11,524 nt of DNA from Synechococcales cyanobacterium 340R_concoct_173_sub (GTDB lineage: Bacteria > Cyanobacteriota > Cyanobacteriia > Leptolyngbyales > Leptolyngbyaceae): positions 1-11,524 of the forward strand of contig JANXNM010000081.1 of the NCBI GenBank assembly GCA_025354065.1, read 5' to 3'. Made by a program: the position numbers and the translations under genes. Shown here in pieces: positions 6,548 to 11,524 of the stretch (within the stretch, counting starts at the first letter, position 1; every line of letters begins with the position of its first letter). The notes beneath the pieces are model-generated. The model was not told the DNA's origin, ran no database searches, and saw nothing but the letters and a program-made list of their open reading frames with translations.

Positions 6548-6619
6548 AGCGGGCGATGGGATTCGAACCCACGACATTCACCTTGGCAAGGTGACGCTCT
6601 ACCACTGAGCTACGCCCGC
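6548..6619 (-). tRNA. trnG-GCC: tRNA-Gly (anticodon GCC)
   Basis: Read on the minus strand, the 72-base cloverleaf has a seven-base acceptor stem GCGGGCG / CGCCCGC, a D-arm with AGCTCAGTGGTAGAGC, an anticodon arm TCACC-TTGCCAA-GGTGA with anticodon GCC, and a T-arm with GGTTCGAATCC. The discriminator base is U. The CCA end is not encoded; TTTTT follows instead. A TTGACA-type promoter lies about 55-85 bases upstream. Confidence 0.97.
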
Positions 6620-6672
6620 ATTAACGCGGCATTGTGTTTGGCTGACCGATTAGGTTTGCTTTGCACAAGAGC

Positions 6673-6702
6673 TATAATCGCAAATCTGGTGGAGTATGTC
6701 AA
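6673..6702 (-). promoter_or_regulatory. Promoter of the tRNA-Gly gene
   Basis: On the minus strand a consensus TTGACA (6697-6702) is followed, 17-20 bases later, by the AT-rich ATTATAGC region (centred on 6673-6678) that would serve as the -10 element. The exact -10 hexamer is ambiguous. The distance to the tRNA 5' end at 6619 leaves a leader of about 45 bases, normal for a tRNA transcript. Confidence 0.5.
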
Positions 6703-7116
6703 CTCTTTTTTTCAGTCTGTTTTGTGGAATCAGATTGGCTCCTCAAGAAATACCATTTTGGCTTTAATTTCCTCATTTTTAATAAATAAAACGATCGGGA
6801 TTTGAGGCGATCGGGACTTCATCCGAGGCAGGGGAAGTGCATCAATGTCGGCTGATTGCGGCTCGGGTATTGAGGAATGCATCCTTGTTTCTAGACATTC
6901 AAGTGGATTTGAAACGGTTACTCTATAATCTTGGAGTCTTCGATTGGGCCAACTTAGTGAGTTAAGAAAATCTTATTTTGGGTAAAGGACAAAATTTAAG
7001 CTTTTTTTCCGGAAAATGTTCGATATTCCTGAATCTGTGGCTAGATCTCTAATAGGTGGCATATTTTTGTCCGTTGGTTTCGTTTAAATTTTTTCTTCGT
7101 TCTCCTTTGCTCCACC
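6703..7116. other. Gene-free stretch upstream of the kinase-like gene
   Basis: No frame on either strand gives a convincing protein here. Visible elements are a 12-base direct repeat, CGATCGGGA-T/C-TT (6792-6803 and 6808-6819, period 16), a TATAAT at 6924-6929 that could be the -10 box of the kinase-like gene with a long (~180-base) leader but no clear -35 box, and a perfect 12-base palindrome TTTTCCGGAAAA at 7005-7016. A small RNA cannot be excluded. Confidence 0.5.
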
Positions 7117-8631
7117 ATGACTTTACCTACGCCGCCTGTCCGATCGCTTTTCGAGTCTTTAGCCCACCAGCAGGGTTCGCCGGAAGCGGTCTCTGTTAGC
7201 CCAACCACCTTAAAAGGAGTGGTCGCAAGCTGGGTCGATAGCTTAGTGGAACAATCGTGCAGTGCGTTGGTGTGGGCTAAGTTTCCGCGAGGCGAGGCTT
7301 GGCAGGCTGAACTCTTGAGATGTATGGCGCTTCTGCCGGACGATCGTCAGGTCTATGCCTTAGGGAGTGCTTCGGATGAGGGGGCCGTTCCTTTGATGGC
7401 TCCTCTGGACGAGGATACTATATTGGCTAGCAGCGAGCATCAACCCGTGATGGTTCGGTTGAAGGGAGACAATTCCCTGCGCCGCGAATTCTTTTTTATG
7501 GTGGTGTCGAAGGAGTTTTGTGGACTGATTGTGGCTCAGCGGGTCAAGGTAAAGCGCGTGTCGTCAGAACTGGCCGCAGAATCGATAGTGGATGGGATCG
7601 ATCGGCGAAACATGTTGATGGTGTCCTGTGCGATGGGCTGGGCTGAGGTGCAGCCACTTCTGAAGCTTCTAGAATCGATTTTAGAAACTCAGACCGAAGA
7701 AATTTCAGAGGGAACACTAGCTGAAATGATGATCGCAGGGTGCTTGGAGAGATGGCGATCGCAATTGACGGCGTGGAATTTGGCAGAAGATATTGAGGCC
7801 GTGGCTCCAGTCGCAGCGGGTTTGATAAACCGTCAAATCTATCGCCAAGAAGATCTTTGGCAGCGGATGATGGTGCATCGAAAGCAGTCTGAGACGGTCG
7901 ATCGGTTGCAGAGGCAAAATAAAGTGTTGCTACAGACCGTCCGATCGAAGGATGAATTCCTGAGCACCGTCGGGCAAGAGTTGCGAACGCCATTGACCAA
8001 TATGAAAACGGCTTTAACGCTGTTGAATTCCCCCAATCTTAAGCCGCCTCAACGACAGCGTTATATGGAGTTGCTAGTTCGTGAGTGCGATCGGCAAACG
8101 TCCTTAATTCGGAGCTTATTAGATCTTGTTAACCTCGATCAAATGGGCGAACGAGAGACACTTCAGGCCATTTTCCTATCTGATGTGGTGCCGGGAGTAG
8201 TGAGTACTTATCAACCATTAGCGGAAGAAAAAGGGGTGCGGCTGGCTTACACGATTCCCGACGATTTGCCTCCGATCGCTTGCTTAGTCCCTTGGCTACG
8301 ACAAATTGTGATGGGGCTGATGCACAATGGCGTTAAATTTACACCTCCCGGCGGCCAAGTGTGGGTGAAGGCGAAGCAGCAAGGAGATTTTTTGCAACTG
8401 GAAATTAAAGATACTGGGATTGGTATTTCGGTTCAGGAGATTCCGAGGATCTTCGATCGGTTTTATCGGGTGCGGCAAGTCAGTGGTACAGATGTTGGCG
8501 GGGCTGGGTTAGGGCTGACAATAGTACAGCAGTTGTTATTGCGTTGTGGCGGGTCTATTTCGGTAAAAAGTCGGCCCGGTGAAGGATCTGTTTTTAGTGT
8601 GATGATGCCGATTTATGTGTATCGCGAATAG
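7117..8631 (+). CDS. Histidine-kinase-like protein lacking the phospho-acceptor histidine
   Basis: A protein of 504 residues, soluble, with no membrane segment. Residues 1 to ~260 form an N-terminal sensory region; LRREFFFMVVSKEFCGLIVA within it resembles the DICT domain of cyanobacterial signalling proteins, a tentative match. A short coiled linker leads to the HisKA helix at about 277-345, where the H-box reads VGQELRTPLTNM: the histidine expected before ELRTPL is glutamine (Gln287, codon CAA at 7975-7977). The HATPase domain is intact: N-box Asn404 in LMHNGVKFTP, DTGIGI (Asp432), the FDRFYRV F-box and a GGAGLGLTIV G2 box. I infer a protein that binds ATP but cannot autophosphorylate conventionally. 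No ribosome binding site is seen before ATG 7117, and no response regulator gene is adjacent. The CRR6 gene follows on the same strand. Confidence 0.88.
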   Translation: MTLPTPPVRSLFESLAHQQGSPEAVSVSPTTLKGVVASWVDSLVEQSCSALVWAKFPRGEAWQAELLRCMALLPDDRQVYALGSASDEGAVPLMAPLDEDTILASSEHQPVMVRLKGDNSLRREFFFMVVSKEFCGLIVAQRVKVKRVSSELAAESIVDGIDRRNMLMVSCAMGWAEVQPLLKLLESILETQTEEISEGTLAEMMIAGCLERWRSQLTAWNLAEDIEAVAPVAAGLINRQIYRQEDLWQRMMVHRKQSETVDRLQRQNKVLLQTVRSKDEFLSTVGQELRTPLTNMKTALTLLNSPNLKPPQRQRYMELLVRECDRQTSLIRSLLDLVNLDQMGERETLQAIFLSDVVPGVVSTYQPLAEEKGVRLAYTIPDDLPPIACLVPWLRQIVMGLMHNGVKFTPPGGQVWVKAKQQGDFLQLEIKDTGIGISVQEIPRIFDRFYRVRQVSGTDVGGAGLGLTIVQQLLLRCGGSISVKSRPGEGSVFSVMMPIYVYRE

Positions 8632-8647
8632 AGGTGTATCGCGAATA
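8617..8647 (+). repeat. Tandem duplication across the kinase-like gene stop
   Basis: The 14-mer GTGTATCGCGAATA occurs at 8617-8630 and again at 8634-8647, a period of 17. The TAG stop (8629-8631) lies at the end of the first copy, so the duplication is at the exact 3' end of the gene. It looks like a recent slippage event. Confidence 0.85.
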
Positions 8648-8664
8648 AAGAATGGCTCTCTAAG

Positions 8665-8688
8665 GTCGTGATAGATGTCGTGATAGAT
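8665..8688 (+). repeat. 12-base perfect tandem repeat
   Basis: GTCGTGATAGAT occurs twice head to tail (8665-8676 and 8677-8688) in the leader of the CRR6 gene, 18 bases after the preceding tandem duplication. The copies are identical, which points to slippage or copy-number variation at this spot. Confidence 0.85.
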
Positions 8689-8716
8689 TAGGGCGTGCAG
8701 TTTAATACTTGAGTTT

Positions 8717-9190
8717 ATGACCACTACATTGACAGTGACGGCGGACCAAATTCTAGCTGTAAATACGCTTGATGCAGAAGCTGTGATCGATCGTCTGATG
8801 GCCGATTGGCGTGAGCATGAGAAGCAGGTCAAATTTGAGATTGTGTTTCCCCGTGAGGCGACGGATCCCCGTGAACTTTCTGAAATTGCTGAAATTCGGC
8901 TGTGGTTTATTCGGCTTGATGCAAAATATCCGGGGTTGCCGTTGCTATTAGATTGGCAGTCTGGAGAATTGGCGCGATATGTGGCAATGTTGGTACCGCA
9001 CCAGTTTCATCCGAAGGACGGGATTCAGTTCAACCCGGAGGCGTTGGAAATTTTTGTCATGCACAAAGTGTTTGTGGTGTTGAACTGGTTACGATCGCAA
9101 GATATTTCAGGCCGATCGAGGGTACAGGGGATGACTCAAATGCTGGGCTATGAGCTGGATGATGAGTTTTTTAAAGTGTTGGGATTTTAG
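8717..9190 (+). CDS. crr6: CRR6-family NdhI maturation factor (DUF1817)
   Basis: A protein of 157 residues, the usual cyanobacterial length. Recognised from the family core: ATDPRELSEIAEIRLWFIRL, DAKYPGLPLLLDW, GELARYVAMLVPHQF, NPEALEIFVMHKVF and the C-terminal MLGYELDDEFF. CRR6 proteins are needed to mature NdhI, a peripheral iron-sulphur subunit of the photosynthetic NDH-1 complex, and so act in cyclic electron flow and respiration at the thylakoid, from the soluble side. There is no membrane segment, consistent with an assembly factor. ATG 8717 has no strong Shine-Dalgarno, and its leader carries two tandem repeats. It marks the end of the core-genome part of the window; the toxin cassette starts immediately downstream. 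Confidence 0.92.
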   Translation: MTTTLTVTADQILAVNTLDAEAVIDRLMADWREHEKQVKFEIVFPREATDPRELSEIAEIRLWFIRLDAKYPGLPLLLDWQSGELARYVAMLVPHQFHPKDGIQFNPEALEIFVMHKVFVVLNWLRSQDISGRSRVQGMTQMLGYELDDEFFKVLGF

Positions 9191-9216
9191 AGGAGTGACC
9201 TTGATGATTAGAATTA

Positions 9217-9429
9217 ATGGTGTTGGCTATGGCTCAGGCTCTCGGACCATCAACCGCACAATTAGCGCCGCCTGTGATTCAATCGGGACCAAATGCCGAG
9301 ACAACACTAGATCTGCGTCTGCCCGATCGGCTGGAAAAACTATTTGAGCAATACACTAAAATGACCGACAAGCAGGCTCCAACCAAAAAATCTGCTAAAT
9401 GCAAAACCAAGGGAGCTAGAAAAGAATGA
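9217..9429 (+). CDS. Small basic ORF upstream of the HTH gene
   Basis: Up to 70 residues from ATG 9217; ATG 9229 (66 residues, starting MAQALGPS) is equally possible. The N-terminal half is alanine/proline-rich, the middle (LDLRLPDRLEKLFEQYTKM) could form a helix, and the C-terminus is a lysine/arginine tail (KKSAKCKTKGARKE). The last bases overlap the next start as ATGA (9426-9429), a sign of translational coupling. The nearest AGGAG (9191-9195) is too far from either start and instead fits ATG 9204 in another frame. I do not recognise it. It may be an accessory part of the cassette or the tail of a lost gene. Confidence 0.45.
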   Translation: MVLAMAQALGPSTAQLAPPVIQSGPNAETTLDLRLPDRLEKLFEQYTKMTDKQAPTKKSAKCKTKGARKE

Positions 9430-10439
9430 CAAAAGATTTAACTTCATCCCCCCTCGATCGGCAAAATATTCTCAATAACCGTTATGCGATCGAAAAAATA
9501 GAAGAACATCTAGGACTAGGCGGCACCTATTACGAAGAAGAATTACTCTTTACCAAACAACAACTTGTTGAAATTTTTGGGATCAGCGAAAGCACGATCG
9601 AAAAATACCTCACTAGCCATAGTGAGGAACTGAGTGCTAATGGATACAAAGTACTACGTGGGCAGAAGTTGCGAGAATTTAAGGACGCTACGGATGGTAC
9701 CGTAACTGATTACGGTACCAAGACTACAGTCTTAGGCGTGTTCACCTTTCGAGCTACCCTCAATCTCGCAATGGTCTTGGTCGAGAGCGATCTAGCTCGC
9801 GCCATACGATCGCGCATCTTAGATATCGTCATTGACGTAATGGCAGAACGGGTAGGCGGCCACACTAAGTACATTAACCAGAGAGATAATAATTACTTGC
9901 CTGCTGCTTATCAAGAATTTAGTTATCGTAAGACTTTTACTGATGCTCTTTATAATTACCTACACATGGGCAATTTTAAGTATGGCATTTACACCAACAA
10001 AGTGTATCAGATTGTTTTCCGGGAGAACGCAGAAGAATATAGACAGATTTTAAACCTTAATAAGAATGATAGCCCCCGTGACACCATGTATGCCGAAGTG
10101 CTCAAGGCAATTGCCAGTTTAGAAAATGGTTTGGCAGCAGACCTGAAAACCGAGTCAGAAAGGTTAGGACGAAAACTGAAACAGGTAGAGGCTGATGCAT
10201 TATTTGAAGCGGTCGAAGGAAACCCCTATCTAAAACCCATCATTGACGATGCCCGCATCAAAATGGCTAGTCGCGATTTAGGCTTTCGGGATGCTCTGCA
10301 TCAAAGGCTAGAAACATACATCCAAAGTGTTCCAGAAAGTGACTTTGAGAAATTTTTAGGGGAAGCCAGCCGTTCTTTAGAAGAGCAACTTTCCGATCCG
10401 GCTCTTTTGGCCGTATTCAAACGTTTGAAGGATCGGTAA
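9426..10439 (+). CDS. HTH protein partnered with Doc, RhuM-like architecture
   Basis: A protein of 337 residues. An N-terminal helix-turn-helix is visible at about 38-68 (FTKQQLVEIFGISESTIEKY), followed by a region (about 95-140, VFTFRATLNLAMVL then IRSRILDIVIDVM) whose order recalls RhuM/Bro-type DNA-binding proteins; I cannot assign the family firmly. The middle (TKYINQRDNNYLP, KTFTDALYNYL) and a C-terminal helical domain ending in FKRLKDR are soluble. The gene starts within the ATGA overlap of the small ORF and ends 3 bases before doc, so it takes the position of the antitoxin, but it is about four times longer than Phd. Role inferred: repressor and/or neutraliser of Doc. Two perfect hairpins lie inside the coding sequence (9608-9627, 9695-9720). 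Confidence 0.7.
   Translation: MTKDLTSSPLDRQNILNNRYAIEKIEEHLGLGGTYYEEELLFTKQQLVEIFGISESTIEKYLTSHSEELSANGYKVLRGQKLREFKDATDGTVTDYGTKTTVLGVFTFRATLNLAMVLVESDLARAIRSRILDIVIDVMAERVGGHTKYINQRDNNYLPAAYQEFSYRKTFTDALYNYLHMGNFKYGIYTNKVYQIVFRENAEEYRQILNLNKNDSPRDTMYAEVLKAIASLENGLAADLKTESERLGRKLKQVEADALFEAVEGNPYLKPIIDDARIKMASRDLGFRDALHQRLETYIQSVPESDFEKFLGEASRSLEEQLSDPALLAVFKRLKDR
9608..9627 (+). repeat. Perfect 8-bp hairpin inside the HTH gene
   Basis: Arms CCTCACTA (9608-9615) and TAGTGAGG (9620-9627) with a four-base loop GCCA. It lies within the coding sequence directly after the helix-turn-helix. Confidence 0.85.
9695..9720 (+). repeat. Perfect 11-bp hairpin inside the HTH gene
   Basis: Arms TGGTACCGTAA (9695-9705) and TTACGGTACCA (9710-9720) with a four-base loop CTGA. 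It codes for the DGTVTDYGT stretch. A perfect 26-base stem-loop is strong for coding sequence and is the second within 115 bases. Confidence 0.9.
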
Positions 10440-10442
10440 TCC

Positions 10443-10898
10443 ATGGCAGCGAAGTTTTTTTACTTTGACATCCACTATGCGATCGAGCTACATGATTGGA
10501 TTATCGAAAAATCAGGAGGCTTTCCGGGTGCTAATAAGCTAAGTTTATTGGAGAGCGCACTAGAACATATCCAAAACGATCTCTATTACCCTGACATTCA
10601 CCATAAGTTGACTCACCTGGCTTTTGCGATCAACAAGTTTCATGCTTTTAATGATGGAAATAAACGCTCTAGTATTGAATTGGGAGCTTATTTTCTCAAA
10701 ATCAATGGTTACGATTTTTTAGTAGGAAAGTTTGTGCTAAAAATGGAAAATATCGCTGTATGGCTCGCAGAAGGAAAAATTTCCAAAGAGCTTTTGGGTG
10801 AACTAATTGAGTCTCTTATCTTTGAGGAAGATTTCAGTGAAGAACTCAAGTTGAAGTTGGCGCTGGCTGTCATGTACGATGCTGATTTTAATGGGTAG
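10443..10898 (+). CDS. doc: Doc-type (death-on-curing) Fic toxin
   Basis: A protein of 151 residues. The Fic core is present: a helical N-terminus, LESALEHIQNDLYYPDIHHKL, then the active-site motif HAFNDGNKRSS (His67, Phe69, Asp71, Gly72, Asn73, Lys74, Arg75), followed by a helix and a C-terminal hydrophobic region. The Asn-Lys-Arg ending, rather than the GNGR of AMP-transferring Fic proteins, is the Doc pattern; P1 Doc phosphorylates EF-Tu and stops translation. All residues needed look intact. No inhibitory (S/T)xxxE(G/N) helix is evident. The start follows the HTH gene by 3 bases. The C-terminal ~25 residues are longer than in P1 Doc (126 residues). Remnants of a helicase gene lie immediately downstream. 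Confidence 0.88.
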   Translation: MAAKFFYFDIHYAIELHDWIIEKSGGFPGANKLSLLESALEHIQNDLYYPDIHHKLTHLAFAINKFHAFNDGNKRSSIELGAYFLKINGYDFLVGKFVLKMENIAVWLAEGKISKELLGELIESLIFEEDFSEELKLKLALAVMYDADFNG

Positions 10899-10914
10899 CC
10901 CGCCGATCGCCGAT

Positions 10915-11329
10915 ATGTATGGCCCCGATCGCGATTCAGCAACTAAAATAAATGCCTGCCCCAACAACCTCGGGATGCGCCCCATGCAAGAACTAGGCAA
11001 AAGTCGAGCACTCATGTTCATCGCCCTCGACAAACTAGAGAACCAAAATCTCAAACAAGCCATCATTGTCGTACCCGAAGAATCGATCGGGGTCAGCTTC
11101 CACAATGAACCACTGACACAGTTCGGTTTCTGGGCCGATTGGCAAGTCGAACCCCAATGGAACTTTTGCGACGCACCGGGCAGCGATGGCGGCAAGGTGA
11201 ACGCGATAAAGTCACCGCAGCCCTGAGAGACCCCGCCCAGAAGAACAACCGCGATCATGTGGACATCATTATCGCCCTCGGCATGGCCAAAGAAGGCTTC
11301 GACTGGATCTGGTGTGAACATGCCCTAAC
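10915..11329 (+). pseudogene. Remnant of an SF2 DEAD/DEAH-type helicase
   Basis: Two pieces in different frames. Piece 1 (from ATG 10915 to about 11206) has ACPNNLGMRPMQ, GKSRALMFIALDKLE, AIIVVPEESIG and FGFWADW. Piece 2 (from about 11203, one frame over) has AALRDPAQKNNRD, VDIIIALGMAKEGFDW and WCEHALT, which look like motif V of the same helicase type. Only GKS (10996-11004) of a Walker A loop remains, directly after MQEL, so the segment carrying the rest of the loop seems deleted; everything between the Walker A region and motif V is also gone, and the helicase C-terminus is missing. From memory of such helicases (often in restriction or defence loci) the full protein would be several hundred residues longer. 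It is not functional. It lies 16 bases after doc. Confidence 0.7.
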
Positions 11330-11473
11330 GATCGCTTCGGCAATCCAGTAAAGTCGAAGGAGTGGTTTCTCGTTCCCCTGAAAGTCATTGATGAGGTGAT
11401 TGAAAAAATCAAGGAAGGAACCATTGAACAAGTCCGATATGATCCGAAGACAGCAAGTCTTACGCGGCTCTGA
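11327..11473 (+). pseudogene. C-terminal remnant of a GIY-YIG-type nuclease
   Basis: In a third frame, starting inside the helicase remnant, the sequence codes NDRFGNPVKSKEWFLVPL, then VIDEVIEKIKEGTIE, and ends at TGA 11471-11473. The EWFLVPL...VIDE...I..GTI pattern is the C-terminal end of a group of GIY-YIG nuclease-family proteins as I recall them; the GIY-YIG catalytic part itself is not here. The frame has no start of its own (a stop lies at 11315-11317). The join to the helicase piece falls within CTAACGATCGC. The last 51 bases of the window (11474-11524) contain nothing I can identify. Confidence 0.55.
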
Positions 11474-11524
11474 CTAAAACAAAACGTCAGTTATCATTAG
11501 CTTAAGTTTTAACTCCTGTGAGGC

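Noticed and set aside
6407..6805. 132-residue plus-strand frame with GRWDSNPRHSPWQGDALPLSYAR
   Set aside because: That segment is the antisense translation of the tRNA-Gly gene, a well-known false protein; the rest overlaps the zinc-ribbon gene and intergenic DNA.
7544..7993. 149-residue minus-strand frame
   Set aside because: Antisense to the kinase-like gene, which has recognisable domains; no ribosome binding site or family features.
8536..8832. 98-residue minus-strand frame
   Set aside because: Spans the ends of two well-supported plus-strand genes and the tandem repeats; serine/arginine/histidine-rich shadow composition.
9426..10439. Calling the HTH protein a Phd antitoxin
   Set aside because: It is far too long and shows no Phd/YefM N-terminal pattern; only its position suggests an antitoxin role.
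10803..11321. 172-residue minus-strand frame over the helicase remnant
   Set aside because: The plus strand shows helicase-like motifs in two frames; the minus frame is long only because the decayed region is relatively GC-rich.
1..11524. Frequent CGATCG repeats as a CRISPR array or dispersed element
   Set aside because: They are unevenly spaced 6-8-base sites scattered through genes, the HIP1-type bias of cyanobacterial genomes, not an array.

Overview
The window looks like cyanobacterial chromosome. CGATCG-centred sites are very frequent and include full HIP1 octamers (GCGATCGC at 2774-2781, 3420-3427 and 7755-7762). Several gene families are typical of oxygenic phototrophs: a CRR6-type NdhI maturation factor, DUF1802, and a short one-helix thylakoid-type protein. 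The genus cannot be decided from the sequence.

Layout. 1-871 (+): the 3' end of an unrecognised small gene, then a tightly spaced DUF6883/DUF4926 pair that resembles a toxin/immunity module. 1019-1964 (-): a two-gene unit of a small membrane protein followed by DUF1802. 2122-2278 (+): a good sigma70-type promoter driving a 31-residue hydrophobic protein. 2299-3192 (-): a 2-oxoglutarate/Fe(II) dioxygenase of the isopenicillin N synthase type. 3309-4798 (+): a one-helix protein (possibly Psb35-like) preceded by a perfect inverted repeat, a possible 50-residue membrane peptide, and a LOG-family Rossmann protein. 4853-6494 (-): a zinc-ribbon membrane protein followed by a ProA-like protein that lacks the catalytic cysteine. 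These run convergently to the LOG gene, with a shared hairpin between them. 6548-6619 (-): tRNA-Gly(GCC) with its promoter upstream.

6620-7116 is a roughly 500-base gap without a convincing gene. 7117-8631 (+) encodes a histidine-kinase-like protein whose phospho-acceptor histidine is glutamine. It is followed by two short tandem duplications and then the CRR6 gene (8717-9190).

9191-11524 is accessory DNA. It holds a three-ORF cassette (a small basic ORF, a 337-residue HTH protein, and a Doc-type Fic toxin) with 4-base overlap or 3-base spacing. Behind it lie remnants of an SF2 helicase and a GIY-YIG-type nuclease. I read this as a toxin-antitoxin cassette beside a decayed restriction/defence locus. 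The most interesting points are the Doc cassette with an unusually large partner and two perfect hairpins inside that partner's gene, and the two pseudo-enzymes (ProA-like and histidine-kinase-like), each missing exactly its catalytic residue.
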